Assembly: GCA_018715825.1 (NCBI GenBank)
Contig: DVKU01000134.1
Location: 1 to 18,374 of the forward strand
DNA: 18,374 nucleotides
Reading direction: 5' to 3'
Origin: Candidatus Avacholeplasma faecigallinarum
GTDB lineage: Bacteria; Bacillota_I; Bacilli_A; Acholeplasmatales; Anaeroplasmataceae
Shown here: positions 1-9,236 of the stretch, in pieces
Layout: the number at the start of each line of letters is the position of its first letter
How positions within the stretch are numbered: the first letter of the stretch is position 1
Made by a program: the position numbers and the translations under genes
The notes under the pieces: model-generated
What the model was told of the DNA's origin: nothing
The model's database searches: none
Seen by the model: only the letters and a program-made list of their open reading frames with translations

Positions 1-1
1 A

Positions 2-145
2 ATATATATTTATAAAAATAGATATAGATATATTGAATATGATGAAAAACCTAAAATAAAAATATCTATATTAGACTGTGATTCAAAATCAATTTTAAAA
101 GAAATAGAAGAAATTAAATTTAATATGCCAGAAGTATTTGTATAA
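2..145 (+). CDS. 3' end of an unidentified protein gene (partial)
   Basis: An open frame enters from the left edge and runs 47 codons to a TAA at 143-145. In DNA this AT-rich a stop is expected about every ten codons, so this is probably the true end of a coding region. The encoded tail is rich in Ile, Lys, Glu and Tyr; it includes KPKIKISILDCDSKSI, then a short acidic/basic helix-like stretch, and ends in PEVFV. I recognise no domain. The gene points towards the terminator hairpins at 352-373 and 422-469, as expected for a gene ending here. Its start and function lie outside the window. Confidence 0.5.
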   Translation: MYIYKNRYRYIEYDEKPKIKISILDCDSKSILKEIEEIKFNMPEVFV

Positions 146-351
146 TATAGAATTAAAAAGGATGTTCAATACCAAACATTAAAAAGTTAGGTGTTTTAGT
201 ATATTAAATTATAAGCTATGTTTTGAAATTAATTGGTGTTGTAAATTATCAAAAAATTCTTCTATTGTATAATGAGATTGACTAGAAACTATTTACAAAA
301 AGAAAAACAAATATAAAAGATAATAAATTAACTGAATAACTTCTCCTAGGC

Positions 352-373
352 AAATCCTATGTCTAGGATTTTT
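352..373 (+). terminator. Intrinsic terminator, + strand
   Basis: AAATCCTA at 352-359 and TAGGATTT at 364-371 form an 8-bp perfect stem with a TGTC loop, and the 3' side runs into a T tract. It probably ends transcripts from the partial + strand gene about 200 bases upstream. The minus strand has no comparable T tract, so it is judged one-directional. Confidence 0.55.
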
Positions 374-421
374 GTGGTTGTATAAGTGTTTTATATACTA
401 ATTTACAATTTCCTAATGAAT

Positions 422-469
422 AAAAAACCTCTATCTTGAGTATTAATTTACTCTTAATAGAGGTTTTTT
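422..469. terminator. Bidirectional intrinsic terminator
   Basis: AAAAAACCTCTAT (422-434) pairs with ATAGAGGTTTTTT (457-469), and an inner GAGTA/TACTC stem closes the top. The run of A on one side and T on the other makes it work in either direction. It lies 34 bases beyond the stop of the minus-strand GNAT pseudogene and beyond the first + strand terminator, so it separates converging transcription. Confidence 0.75.
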
Positions 470-502
470 ATATAAAACGATAAATAGGAATTTACTCATC
501 TA

Positions 503-955
503 TTATAGTTCTTTGACCATCTGCATTTCTCTAAACTTGCTACCTAAAAATGTGTACTCTATTTCTTTAAGTTTCTCAAAGCCGATTGAGGTATACATTT
601 TGAGTGCAATCGTATTTTCCAAAGACACGCTTATATACAGTTTATCGGCATTGTGTTTATTCTTGAAGTAATCAAGAAATGCCAACACCGCTTGTTTGCC
701 GAGACCTTTCCCCTGAAACTGTTTGCCGATCATAAAACGACTCATAGACCATCCTGGGAAGGTATCATCGTAGTCATACAAAATGAATCCCACCATTGTT
801 TCTTCGTGGTAGATTCACAAAGTATATAGTCCGTCCTCGTAAGCCGCTTCCACCAACGATTGCTTGTTGTCGGCGACAAATCTCTCTTGGCTTTTATCAA
901 TGGTTAATGCTATACAATCCCAATAGTTTGTTTTGTCAATTTCTCTAAACTCCAT
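503..955 (-). pseudogene. GNAT N-acetyltransferase, interrupted by an in-frame TGA
   Basis: Reading from the ATG at 953-955, preceded by GGAG with good spacing, gives a 150-codon GNAT-family acetyltransferase of normal length. TGA at 815-817 breaks it at codon 47, between LYTL and IYHEE. The frame is otherwise intact to TAA at 503. After the break the GNAT core is clear: MVGFILYDYDD, then the acetyl-CoA pyrophosphate loop QGKGLG (about residues 81-86), then the C-terminal strand SIGFEKLKEIEYTF. It resembles the spermidine/spermine acetyltransferase branch of Firmicutes (BltD/PaiA-like), but the substrate is not shown. TGA is not Trp elsewhere in the window, so a nonsense mutation is the simplest reading. 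An internal ATG at 794-796 could give only a C-terminal fragment of 97 residues. A hand count gives about 38% GC against about 30% around it, with many C- and G-ending codons, suggesting recent transfer followed by inactivation. Confidence 0.75.
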
Positions 956-980
956 TTTACATCTCCAAATTTTAATTTGA

Positions 981-998
981 TGTTTCTTTTATGAAACA
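981..998. promoter_or_regulatory. Inverted repeat upstream of the GNAT pseudogene
   Basis: TGTTTC (981-986) and GAAACA (993-998) form a perfect 6-bp inverted repeat with a 6-base spacer, about 26 bases upstream of the GNAT start codon and within its likely promoter region. The spacing suits a dimeric repressor site such as those near MarR- or TetR-controlled genes, but no regulator gene is nearby. A CTGACA at 1038-1043 (minus strand) could be a -35 element, though no convincing -10 follows it. Confidence 0.25.
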
Positions 999-1053
999 AT
1001 TGTTACATTTATATAACCTACAAAATAATATTTTTACTGTCAGTTATTAAATA

Positions 1054-1085
1054 AGAGGCCTCTACATTACTTTGTAAAAGCCTCT
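1054..1085 (-). terminator. Probable terminator of the purine operon
   Basis: On the minus strand AGAGGC and GCCTCT form a GC-rich outer stem around a 20-base loop that can fold a small inner TTAC/GTAA stem. A short T-rich run (TTATTT) follows. It lies 28 bases past the guaA stop, where the operon's terminator is expected. The long loop and interrupted T tract make it weaker than the others in the window. Confidence 0.5.
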
Positions 1086-1113
1086 AAATATTTATTTACT
1101 TGCAAGCTAACTA

Positions 1114-2655
1114 CTATTCAAATTCTATTGTTGCAGGTGGCTTAGAAGTACAATCTAAGAGTACTCTATTAACACCTTTAACCTCATTTACAATTCTTCT
1201 TGAAATAATATCAATTACATCATATGGAATTCTAGCCCAATCAGCGGTCATAAAGTCTGAAGTCATAACAGCTCTTAAGGCTATGGCATAATCATAGGTT
1301 CTTTCATCGCCCATTACACCTACGCTTTGCATATTAGTTAGAGCGGCAAAGTATTGACCTAAATCCTTATCGATGCCAGCCTTTTTAATTTCTTCACGAT
1401 AGATATAATCAGCATCTTGAACAATTTTTACCTTTTCAGCTGTTACCTCGCCAATAATACGAATACCAAGACCAGGACCTGGGAATGGCTGACGATAAAC
1501 TAGATAATCAGGAATACCAAGTTCTAGACCAACCTTACGAACCTCATCTTTAAATAATAAGCGAAGTGGTTCGATTATTTCTTTGAAATTAACTACTGAA
1601 GGAAGACCACCTACATTATGATGAGACTTAATTGTTGCTGATTTTCCAAGACCACTTTCAATAACATCTGGATAAATTGTGCCTTGAACTAGATAATCAA
1701 CGGCTCCAATCTTTTTAGCTTCCTCTTCAAAAACTCTTATAAATTCCTCGCCAATGATTTTTCTTTTCTTTTCAGGCTCAGTAACACCTTTTAGTTTATT
1801 ATAAAATCTTTCTTGGGCATTTACTCTAATGAAATTAAGCTTATAATTACCATTAGGTCCAAATACAGCTTCAACCTCGTCACCTTCATTTTTACGTAGT
1901 AAACCATGGTCTACAAAAACACAGGTTAATTGCTCACCAACTGCTTTAGATAATAAAACAGCTGCCACACTACTATCAACTCCACCAGATAGGGCACATA
2001 ATACCTTTCCAGAGCCAACTTTCTTTTTTATTTCTTCGATAGTTGTTTTAGCAAAATCAGCCATTTTCCACTCTCCATGGCATAGACAAACATCATTAAC
2101 GAAGTTTTTAAGCATCTTCATACCCTCAACAGAATGCATTACCTCTGGATGAAATTGAACTGCATAAAGCTTCTTTTCTTTATTTTCCATTGCGGCAATA
2201 GGACATTTTGAAGTTGAGGCAGTAATCTTAAAACCCTCAGGAGTTTTAGAAACATAATCTGTATGGCTCATCCATACAATTGTTTCTTTATTTACATTTT
2301 TAAATAAAATGCTATCATTTACAACATTTGTTAAGGTCTTACCATATTCTGATACTGGTGCATGCATAACATTACCACCTAAAGAATAAGCCATAAATTG
2401 ACAGCCATAACAAATACCTAAAATAGGATATCCTAAATCAAATATTTTTTTATCACAAAGAGGTGAATCATCACCATAAACACTATTAGGTCCTCCTGTG
2501 AAAATTATTCCCTTAGGATTATATTCTTTAATTTTTTCAATTGGCATATTGTAAGGATGCACCTCACAATACACATTGCACTCCCTTACTCTTCTAGCAA
2601 TCAATTGATTATATTGACCACCAAAATCTAATACTAATATTTTTTCGCTTTGCAT
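1114..2655 (-). CDS. guaA: GMP synthase (glutamine-hydrolysing)
   Basis: Converts XMP, ATP and glutamine to GMP in the cytoplasm, the last step of guanine nucleotide synthesis. The 513-residue length matches the bacterial two-domain enzyme. The N-terminal class I glutaminase domain begins [18 protein letters not shown] and has the nucleophile Cys82 in GICYGCQ and the His169/Glu171 pair in QFHPEV. The ATP-pyrophosphatase domain carries the P-loop LSGGVDSSV (222-230). The C-terminal dimerisation/XMP-binding domain ends with the typical [14 protein letters not shown] lies six bases before the ATG and overlaps the purB stop region, ten bases downstream of purB. It is the last gene of the purine operon and is followed by a terminator. 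Here the guanine-specific branch enzyme shares the guanine riboswitch with the IMP pathway. guaB (IMP dehydrogenase) is not in the window. Confidence 0.97.
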   Translation of the reverse strand: MQSEKILVLDFGGQYNQLIARRVRECNVYCEVHPYNMPIEKIKEYNPKGIIFTGGPNSVYGDDSPLCDKKIFDLGYPILGICYGCQFMAYSLGGNVMHAPVSEYGKTLTNVVNDSILFKNVNKETIVWMSHTDYVSKTPEGFKITASTSKCPIAAMENKEKKLYAVQFHPEVMHSVEGMKMLKNFVNDVCLCHGEWKMADFAKTTIEEIKKKVGSGKVLCALSGGVDSSVAAVLLSKAVGEQLTCVFVDHGLLRKNEGDEVEAVFGPNGNYKLNFIRVNAQERFYNKLKGVTEPEKKRKIIGEEFIRVFEEEAKKIGAVDYLVQGTIYPDVIESGLGKSATIKSHHNVGGLPSVVNFKEIIEPLRLLFKDEVRKVGLELGIPDYLVYRQPFPGPGLGIRIIGEVTAEKVKIVQDADYIYREEIKKAGIDKDLGQYFAALTNMQSVGVMGDERTYDYAIALRAVMTSDFMTADWARIPYDVIDIISRRIVNEVKGVNRVLLDCTSKPPATIEFE

Positions 2656-2665
2656 ATTTAACTCC

Positions 2666-3967
2666 TTATTTTTCTACAATTTGACAACGATTATAGATAA
2701 AGTCAACATTTTTAAAATAATAATCTAATGTAAAGCATGATTTTAATTCTTCTGTTGTTAAATGCTTCATAACCTTTTCATTATCTAATAATAATGTTTG
2801 ATAATCCTTCTTTTCATTATAAGCAATCATAGCTATTGGCTGAACTGTGTCATAAGCCTCCTCGCGAGGTAAACCTTTTTCAATAAGGGCATTCATAACA
2901 CGTTGAGCAAATATAACACCATTAGTCTTATAAATATTTTCAAGCATTGTTTGTGGATAAACAACTACATTTTCTAAAATACCTCTAAATCTATTAAGCA
3001 TATAATCTAAAAGCATTGTAGCATCTGGTAAAATAATACGCTCAGTAGAAGAGTGGGAAATATCACGTTCATGCCACAAAGCTACATTTTCATAGAATGT
3101 AACCATATAGCCACGCATTACTCTTGCACAGCCACAAATATTTTCTGAAGAAATTGGATTTCTTTTATGAGGCATAGCTGATGATCCCTTTTGACCTTTA
3201 GAGAAAGCCTCCTCTAGTTCATGAACCTCAGTACGCTGTAAATTTCTTATTTCAAAAGCCATTTGTTCTAATGAAGCTGCAATACAAGCCAAAGTAGCCA
3301 TATAATAAGCATGACGATCTCTTTGTAAAACCTGAGTAGATATATTAGCTGATTCAATGCCTAACTTTTCACATACAAAATCTTGAATAAAAGGTGGTAT
3401 ATTAGCAAAATTTCCTACAGCACCACTCATTTTACCTGCCTCAATATGCTTAGCTGCTTCCTTAAATCTTTCTAAATTTCTCTTCATTTCCTCATGCCAT
3501 AAAACCCATTTTAAGCCAAAAGAGGTTATATCTGCATGAATACCATGAGTTCTACCAATACAAGGAGTATTCTTAAAGCGAAGAGCTTGTTTATATAAAA
3601 CATCCATAAAATCTGTTATGTCCTTATAAAGAATTTCATTGGCCTGCTTCATTAAATAGCCATTTGCGGTGTCTACAACATCTGTTGATGTCAATCCATA
3701 GTGCACCCATTTTCTTTCTTCACCTAATGATTCACTAACAGCTCTTGTGAAGGCCACAACATCATGCTTAGTTTGTTGTTCAATTTCATAGATTCTTTGA
3801 ATATCAAATTTAGCATTTGCTTCAATCAAATCAACATCCTCTTTAGGAATTACTCCAAGCTCACTCCAAGCTCTACAAGCTAAAGTCTCAACCTTTAAAT
3901 AGGCATTAAATTTGTTTTCTTCAGTCCAAATTTTACGCATTACGGGTCTACTGTAACGTTCAATCAT
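2666..3967 (-). CDS. purB: Adenylosuccinate lyase
   Basis: Cleaves fumarate from SAICAR to give AICAR, and from adenylosuccinate to give AMP. It belongs to the fumarase/aspartase superfamily and normally works as a homotetramer. The 433 residues match the Bacillus-type enzyme. Visible hallmarks are TKHDVVAF with His68, [14 protein letters not shown] with His141, and the superfamily signature [11 protein letters not shown] (261-271) with the mobile-loop serines. His68 and His141 fall at the same numbers as the catalytic histidines known from the Bacillus enzyme. The ATG follows the folD stop by one base, and its ribosome binding site (GGAGG) lies inside the last folD codons, so the two are translationally coupled. 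It serves both IMP synthesis and the AMP branch, whose partner purA is not in the window. Confidence 0.97.
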   Translation of the reverse strand: MIERYSRPVMRKIWTEENKFNAYLKVETLACRAWSELGVIPKEDVDLIEANAKFDIQRIYEIEQQTKHDVVAFTRAVSESLGEERKWVHYGLTSTDVVDTANGYLMKQANEILYKDITDFMDVLYKQALRFKNTPCIGRTHGIHADITSFGLKWVLWHEEMKRNLERFKEAAKHIEAGKMSGAVGNFANIPPFIQDFVCEKLGIESANISTQVLQRDRHAYYMATLACIAASLEQMAFEIRNLQRTEVHELEEAFSKGQKGSSAMPHKRNPISSENICGCARVMRGYMVTFYENVALWHERDISHSSTERIILPDATMLLDYMLNRFRGILENVVVYPQTMLENIYKTNGVIFAQRVMNALIEKGLPREEAYDTVQPIAMIAYNEKKDYQTLLLDNEKVMKHLTTEELKSCFTLDYYFKNVDFIYNRCQIVEK

Positions 3968-3968
3968 A

Positions 3969-4826
3969 CTAATCCTCCACGTGCTTTAAAAAGCATTCTA
4001 TTGTATTTTCTATTAAACAGGAAATGGTCATAGGTCCAATTCCTCCTGGCACCTTCGTAATGAAGGAAGCCTTATCCTTAATGTTATCAAAATCAACATC
4101 ACCACAAAGCTTATTTGTTATAGGATGTCTATTAACACCAACATCTATAACAACTGCTCCTGGCTTTACCATATCCTCTTTAATAAATAAAGGCTTACCA
4201 ACTGCTATTATTAAAATATCAGCATTTTTAGTTACCTCTTTTAAATTTTTGGTTCTACTATGAGCAATGGTTACTGTTGCATTTTTATCAAGTAAAAGCT
4301 TACTAACAGGTAAGCCAACTATATTACTTCTACCAACAACACAGGCTTTTTTTCCCTCTATATCGATATTTTCACTATCTAAAACTTCAATAATTCCCTT
4401 AGGCGTACAAGGGATAATTCCTGGTTGCTTAAGATAAAGACTTGCCACATTTTGAGGGTGGAAGCCATCTACATCCTTATCAGGTGATATAGAATTTATA
4501 ATAAATGTTTGATTAATATGACTAGGTAGTGGTAGCTGAACTAATATACCATCAACATAAGGATCACAATTTAAATCGTGAATAATACTAAGTAATTCCT
4601 CTTGAGTTATATCCTTAGGCCTTACTATGGTTGTATTTTTTACACCAACCTCTAAGCATGCCTTTTCCTTGCCCTTAACATATGACACTGAGCCTGGATC
4701 ATCACCAATTAAAATAACAGCTAAATGTGGCTTACGGCCATATTTATTTTCTAGTTTAATTACTTCATTCTTCATGTAAGCTCTTTTCTTTAGCGAAAGT
4801 TCCTTACCACTTATTACCTTTCCCAT
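3969..4826 (-). CDS. folD: Bifunctional methylenetetrahydrofolate dehydrogenase/cyclohydrolase
   Basis: Oxidises 5,10-methylene-THF with NADP and hydrolyses the product to 10-formyl-THF, the one-carbon donor for PurN and PurH. Length (285 residues) and motifs are standard: [10 protein letters not shown] with the catalytic Tyr and Lys four residues apart (about 49 and 53), [18 protein letters not shown], the Rossmann-type [14 protein letters not shown] for NADP, and [12 protein letters not shown] near the C terminus. Two ATGs stand in tandem. I chose the second (4824-4826) because the AGGTGAT binding site is too close to the first (4827-4829). It lies between purD and purB within the purine operon, which ties cofactor supply to purine demand. 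It is followed by purB after one base. Confidence 0.96.
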   Translation of the reverse strand: MGKVISGKELSLKKRAYMKNEVIKLENKYGRKPHLAVILIGDDPGSVSYVKGKEKACLEVGVKNTTIVRPKDITQEELLSIIHDLNCDPYVDGILVQLPLPSHINQTFIINSISPDKDVDGFHPQNVASLYLKQPGIIPCTPKGIIEVLDSENIDIEGKKACVVGRSNIVGLPVSKLLLDKNATVTIAHSRTKNLKEVTKNADILIIAVGKPLFIKEDMVKPGAVVIDVGVNRHPITNKLCGDVDFDNIKDKASFITKVPGGIGPMTISCLIENTIECFLKHVED

Positions 4827-4837
4827 CATATCACCTA

Positions 4838-6085
4838 CTATTTTCTATATGCCTTAGCCCCAATATCAGTTCTATAGAATAAAGCATCACACTTTATTTC
4901 TTTGACAAGCTCTATAGCCTTTTGATTAGCCTCTTTAAGACTCTTACCCTTACCAACGGCAAACAATACACGTCCACCATTTGTAACAAGATTACCATTA
5001 TCATCTATTTTTGTACCCATATGATAAATATCATCTGAATCAGCATTTTCAATGATAAAGCCCTTTTCATAATGTCCTGGGTAGCCCTTTGTAGCTAAAA
5101 CAATACCAATAGTATAAGAATCATCCCATACTAATTTTGGCTCTTCATGATTAATTATAGCCATAAAGACATCATAAATATCACTTTTTAAGCGAGGTAA
5201 TACAACCTCAGTTTCTGGATCACCAAATCTTGCATTAAATTCAATAACCTTGATTCCATCCTTGGTTTTCATTAAACCGCCATATAAAACTCCCGTAAAA
5301 GGAATACCTTCATTTACCATAGCCTTGCTGGTTTTAATCATTATTTCATTTAAAGCAAAGTCATAGTCTTCCTTAGTTATAAATGGTAAAGGTGAATAAG
5401 CACCCATACCGCCAGTATTTGGTCCTAAATCATCATTATAAGCTCGTTTATGATCCTGAGCCATTTCAAGAGGGTAAACATGTTCATGATCAACTAGGCA
5501 CATGAATGAAAACTCTAAGCCCTCTAAATATTGCTCTATAACGACCTTACCATGACCAAATTTATCATCTAATAGCATATCCTTTAAGGTTTCAATTGCT
5601 TCATCAATTGAATAGGCTATAACAACACCCTTACCAGCAGCTAAGCCATCGTATTTTAAAACGATAGGTAATGATAAACCCTCTACATAGCTAACGGCTT
5701 GTTCATATTTATCAAAAGATTGATATTTGGCTGTAGGTATATTATACTTTAGCATCAAGTCTTTTGCAAACTTTTTACTACATTCAATCTGACTTGCCGC
5801 CTTAGTAGGTCCAAATACCTTTATTCCAGCCTCTATCATTTTATCTACAATACCTAAAGCTAAAGAAGCCTCAGGTCCAATAACAACTAAATCAATTTTT
5901 TCATATTTAGCGAAATTAACTAAATTATCAACATCTGTATCTTTAATATTAACGCAAACAGCAAGCTTAGCAATACCTGCATTACCAGGTGCCGCATAAA
6001 TTTGACTAACCTTACTTGATTTACTTAAGGCATGGACGATAGCATGCTCACGTCCACCGCCACCAACAACTAAAACTCTTGCCAT
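4838..6085 (-). CDS. purD: Phosphoribosylamine-glycine ligase (GAR synthetase)
   Basis: Joins glycine to 5-phosphoribosylamine with ATP, giving GAR, the second pathway step. This is an ATP-grasp enzyme of normal monofunctional length (415 residues). Visible features are the N-terminal glycine-rich VVGGGGREHAIV (6-17), GPEASLALGIVDK (70-82), the ATP-binding VLKYDGLAAGKGVV (142-155), HKRAYNDDLGPNTGGMGAY (212-230) and the metal-binding NARFGDPETEVVLPRL (284-299). The ATG starts one base after the purH stop. I see no Shine-Dalgarno sequence in the last purH codons, so translation probably depends on coupling to purH. Confidence 0.97.
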   Translation of the reverse strand: MARVLVVGGGGREHAIVHALSKSSKVSQIYAAPGNAGIAKLAVCVNIKDTDVDNLVNFAKYEKIDLVVIGPEASLALGIVDKMIEAGIKVFGPTKAASQIECSKKFAKDLMLKYNIPTAKYQSFDKYEQAVSYVEGLSLPIVLKYDGLAAGKGVVIAYSIDEAIETLKDMLLDDKFGHGKVVIEQYLEGLEFSFMCLVDHEHVYPLEMAQDHKRAYNDDLGPNTGGMGAYSPLPFITKEDYDFALNEIMIKTSKAMVNEGIPFTGVLYGGLMKTKDGIKVIEFNARFGDPETEVVLPRLKSDIYDVFMAIINHEEPKLVWDDSYTIGIVLATKGYPGHYEKGFIIENADSDDIYHMGTKIDDNGNLVTNGGRVLFAVGKGKSLKEANQKAIELVKEIKCDALFYRTDIGAKAYRK

Positions 6086-6086
6086 A

Positions 6087-7625
6087 TTAGTGCTTGAAGT
6101 GACGCATACCAGTCACTAGCATAGGTATTTTAGCTTCATTTGCGGCAATGATGCTATCCTCATCTCTTACACTTCCACCAGGCTGAACAATGGCACAAAC
6201 ACCATTAGCTGTTGCATATTTTACAGTATCATCAAATGGGAAAAAGCCATCTGATGCTAAAACTAAGCCTTCATTTATACCAAGACTATGAGCCTGTTCA
6301 ATTGCTAGCTTAGCTGAACCTATACGATTCATCTGTCCAGCTCCTACACCACAGGTTACACCATCTTTAACAACAACTATAGCATTTGATTTAACATGCT
6401 TAACTATTTTCCAAGCGAAATTCATATCACTAACTTCTCTATCTGTAGGCATAGTATTAGTTACATTCATATCCTTAGTAACTACCTTTGTAGTTGTATA
6501 GTTATCAGCATCTTGAACCAATAAACCACCTGTTACGGCTACCATATGAGTTGTCTTACGATTATCCTTTGTCATATTAACTTCAATAAGACGAATATTC
6601 TTTTTCTTTTCAAACACCTTGATAGCCTCACTATCAAAGGCTGGAGCTATAATAACCTCTAAGAAGATTGGCTTCATTAATAACGCAACCTCTTTAGTAA
6701 TTGTTTGATTAGTTGCAACTATACCACCAAAAATACTTACACTATCAGCATTATAAGCCTTAGTCCAAGCTTCAACTACATCTTTACCAATGGCAGCTCC
6801 ACATGGATTCATATGCTTTAAGCCAACTACAAAAGGCTCATCAAACTCAGCCACAATTTGTAGCGCAGCATTTGCATCTTGAATATTATTATAAGATAAT
6901 TCCTTACCATGAAGCTTGTGCATAGAAGCTAAGGAAAATGGTAATGTTTTATCTAAAGCATAAAATTTAGCGTTTTGATGTGGATTTTCTCCATATCTTA
7001 ATGTTGAAACTAAATCTGCCTCTATAAATAATTTCTCATTTAATCCAGCCTTTTCTCTCATATAGGTTGCAATCATAGAATCATACTCAGCTGTATGAGT
7101 AAATGCTTTAGCTGAAAGCTTAAATCTAGTTTCATAGGTAGTGTCGTGGTTAGACTTTAATTCATTGATAACCAAATCATAATCAAATGGATCACAAACA
7201 ACAGTTACTGATTGAAAGTTTTTAGCAGCTGAACGTAGCATTGAAGGTCCACCAATATCGATGTTTTCTATTGCAAGCTCAGTCGTAACATCGCTACGCA
7301 TAATTGTTTGTTTAAATGGATATAAATTAACACAAACCAAATCAATTAATTCAATATGGTTTTCCTTAAGCTCATTCATATGTTTTAAATTATCTCTTCT
7401 AGCTAAAAGTCCTCCATGAACCTTAGGGTGTAGAGTCTTAACACGTCCATCACAAATTTCTGGAAAACCTGTTACATCCTCTATATTAATAACCTCAACA
7501 CCACTAGATTTTAATAAATTCATTGTCCCACCTGTGGCAATAATTTCAAAACCACAGCTGATTAGATTTTTAGCAAATTCTACAACACCTGTTTTATCAC
7601 TAACACTAATTAATGCTCTTCTCAT
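6087..7625 (-). CDS. purH: Bifunctional AICAR formyltransferase/IMP cyclohydrolase
   Basis: Formylates AICAR using 10-formyl-THF and closes the ring to IMP, the last two steps of the pathway. The N-terminal MGS-like cyclohydrolase domain shows ISVSDKTGVVEFAK (6-19), DGRVKTLHPKVHGGLLARR (59-77) and NIDIGGPSMLRSAAKN (121-136). The C-terminal transformylase domain has RYGENPHQ (210-217), the catalytic Lys270-His271 in LKHMNPCG, and FPFDD and QPGGSVRDED near the end. At 512 residues it is full length. Its AAGGAG ribosome binding site is formed by the last codons of purN, and the start lies two bases beyond the purN stop. Its substrate AICAR comes from PurB and its cofactor from FolD, both encoded downstream in the same operon. 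Confidence 0.97.
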   Translation of the reverse strand: MRRALISVSDKTGVVEFAKNLISCGFEIIATGGTMNLLKSSGVEVINIEDVTGFPEICDGRVKTLHPKVHGGLLARRDNLKHMNELKENHIELIDLVCVNLYPFKQTIMRSDVTTELAIENIDIGGPSMLRSAAKNFQSVTVVCDPFDYDLVINELKSNHDTTYETRFKLSAKAFTHTAEYDSMIATYMREKAGLNEKLFIEADLVSTLRYGENPHQNAKFYALDKTLPFSLASMHKLHGKELSYNNIQDANAALQIVAEFDEPFVVGLKHMNPCGAAIGKDVVEAWTKAYNADSVSIFGGIVATNQTITKEVALLMKPIFLEVIIAPAFDSEAIKVFEKKKNIRLIEVNMTKDNRKTTHMVAVTGGLLVQDADNYTTTKVVTKDMNVTNTMPTDREVSDMNFAWKIVKHVKSNAIVVVKDGVTCGVGAGQMNRIGSAKLAIEQAHSLGINEGLVLASDGFFPFDDTVKYATANGVCAIVQPGGSVRDEDSIIAANEAKIPMLVTGMRHFKH

Positions 7626-7627
7626 AC

Positions 7628-8197
7628 CTATTCTCCTTCACATAATTTTTTTAAAACCTCTGGGTATAATTCATGCTCAATAGCATGAATTTTTTGCTCA
7701 ACCATCTCTAAGGTATCTCCTTCAGTATAATCAAAGGCTCTTTGAGCAATAATTTTACCACTATCAACACCACTATCAACATAATGAATAGTTACTCCAA
7801 ATACCTTAACCCCATAATTGTAGGCATCTAAAATACCATGTGCTCCTTTAAATGAAGGTAATAGGGCTGGGTGAATATTTATTATTCTACCTAAATAGGC
7901 ATTTAGTAATGTTTCCCCACATATGCGCATATACCCAGCTAAACAAATTAAATCAATATTATATTCATTAAGCTTATTAACAATTTCCTTTTCATATAAG
8001 GCCTTGCCCTTATAATCCTTAGGATTAAAAACAAACATATCGACATTATGATTTAAAGCCCTAGTGATTACATAGGCACCGGGCTTATCACAAACCATTA
8101 AAACAACCTGACCATTTATAGCTTTATTTTCGCAGGCACAAACTAAGGCTTCAAAATTTGTACCACTACCACTAGCAAATATCGCAATTCTTTTCAT
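7628..8197 (-). CDS. purN: Phosphoribosylglycinamide formyltransferase
   Basis: Transfers a formyl group from 10-formyl-THF to GAR, giving FGAR. The 189-residue length fits the folate-dependent PurN family (no purT-type ATP-grasp enzyme is seen). Motifs are ASGSGTNFEAL (8-18) for the phosphate of GAR, LAGYMR (86-91), and the catalytic trio Asn107 and His109 in NIHPALLPSF and Asp145 in GVDSG. These sit one residue away from the classic E. coli Asn106, His108 and Asp144. The ATG follows the purM stop by a single base with no recognisable Shine-Dalgarno sequence, implying coupled translation. Confidence 0.97.
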   Translation of the reverse strand: MKRIAIFASGSGTNFEALVCACENKAINGQVVLMVCDKPGAYVITRALNHNVDMFVFNPKDYKGKALYEKEIVNKLNEYNIDLICLAGYMRICGETLLNAYLGRIINIHPALLPSFKGAHGILDAYNYGVKVFGVTIHYVDSGVDSGKIIAQRAFDYTEGDTLEMVEQKIHAIEHELYPEVLKKLCEGE

Positions 8198-8198
8198 A

Positions 8199-9224
8199 CT
8201 ATTTAATATCTACAATACCACTATTAGTAATAACACCGATATTATAAGCCTTTTCTCCATGACAATGTAGAATTGAAATAACCTCTTCTACATCCTTGCT
8301 ATCAACAGCTAAAACCATTCCAATACCCATATTATAAATATTAAACATCTCTCTATGGTCAATATGGCCATGTTTTTCTAAAAATTTAAATACATCTAAA
8401 ATTGGCCAAGAGCCCTCATGAATTTCAATACCCATTCCTTCTTGTAAAATTCTTGGAATATTTTCATCAAAGCCTCCACCTGTTATATGAGCTACACCGT
8501 GAACATCAACATTTTTAATGACATCTAATACCTGCTTACAATAAATTTTAGTAGGTGTCAATAAAACATCACCAACTATTCCGTGTAATTCATCACTATA
8601 AGAATGAAGATCAATATTATTGTCTTTAATAATTTTTCTTACTAATGAAAAGCCGTTAGAATGTACTCCACTTGAAGCTATACCAACCAAAACATCGCCA
8701 ACCTTAACCTTTGAGCCATCTATAAGCTTTGACTTTTCAACAACACCTGTAGTATAACCAGCAATATCATACTCGCCATCTTGATACATACCAGGCATTT
8801 CAGCTGTTTCACCACCAATTAAAGCACAGCCAGCCATTTTGCAGCCATCACTAACGCCCTTTACGATAGCTTCAATTTTTTCAGGCTCATTATGACCTAC
8901 AGCGACATAATCTAAAAAGTATAGTGGCTCAGCACCTTGTGCTAATACATCATTAACACACATAGCAACTGCATCAATACCGATAGTATCATGCTTGTTC
9001 ATTTCAAAGGCAATCTTTAACTTAGTACCAACACCGTCAGTACCAGAAACTAAAATTGGTTCCTTAACGTTTAATAAAGATAAATCAAACATACCACCAA
9101 AGGCTCCAATATTACCCATACAGCCAATTCTATTTGTAGAAGCAACATGCTTTTTTATTCTTCTTACAACCTCATATCCAGCCTCTAAATCCACGCCAGA
9201 TGATCCATATGCTTTAGATCCCAT
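8199..9224 (-). CDS. purM: Phosphoribosylformylglycinamidine cyclo-ligase (AIR synthetase)
   Basis: Closes the imidazole ring of FGAM with ATP, giving AIR. It is a member of the PurM/PurL ATP-binding superfamily and a homodimer in known cases. The 341 residues carry [15 protein letters not shown] (59-73), [11 protein letters not shown] (82-92), [11 protein letters not shown] (137-147), [14 protein letters not shown] (183-196) and [15 protein letters not shown] (246-260). A strong AGGAGG overlapping the purF stop drives its start; the gap to purF is 12 bases. It is normal for the family throughout. Confidence 0.97.
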   Translation of the reverse strand: MGSKAYGSSGVDLEAGYEVVRRIKKHVASTNRIGCMGNIGAFGGMFDLSLLNVKEPILVSGTDGVGTKLKIAFEMNKHDTIGIDAVAMCVNDVLAQGAEPLYFLDYVAVGHNEPEKIEAIVKGVSDGCKMAGCALIGGETAEMPGMYQDGEYDIAGYTTGVVEKSKLIDGSKVKVGDVLVGIASSGVHSNGFSLVRKIIKDNNIDLHSYSDELHGIVGDVLLTPTKIYCKQVLDVIKNVDVHGVAHITGGGFDENIPRILQEGMGIEIHEGSWPILDVFKFLEKHGHIDHREMFNIYNMGIGMVLAVDSKDVEEVISILHCHGEKAYNIGVITNSGIVDIK

Positions 9225-9236
9225 TTTAATATCCTC

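Larger units (their letters stand above)
146..502. other. Gene-free, very AT-rich interval
   Basis: About 357 bases lie between the upstream + strand gene end and the stop of the converging GNAT pseudogene. They hold two hairpins that look like intrinsic terminators, listed separately. The remainder shows no ribosome binding site followed by a convincing frame. A 27-codon minus-strand stretch at 209-292 without a start codon looks mildly protein-like, but such a length is common by chance at this base composition. Confidence 0.6.

Noticed and set aside
209..292. Minus-strand 27-codon stretch with protein-like composition (TIEEFFDNLQHQ)
   Set aside because: It has no start codon or ribosome binding site and is bounded by stops. 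Such length is common by chance in this AT-rich DNA; it may be a remnant, but nothing supports a gene.
503..796. The 97-residue frame as a complete small acetyltransferase
   Set aside because: The frame upstream of the TGA codes for the missing N-terminal GNAT part with its own start and ribosome binding site, so the shorter frame is the tail of a broken gene.
815..817. TGA read as tryptophan or selenocysteine
   Set aside because: Trp is TGG throughout the window and purK stops at TGA in an ATGA overlap with purL. No selenocysteine insertion hairpin is evident after the codon, and GNAT enzymes need no selenocysteine.
1100..1291. A + strand open frame of 63 codons over the 3' part of guaA
   Set aside because: It lies wholly opposite the strongly conserved guaA C-terminal region, lacks a ribosome binding site and has no protein-like features. 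The similar + strand frames at 4024-4263, 8995-9240, 11961-12155, 15355-15552 and 16724-16933 were rejected for the same reason.
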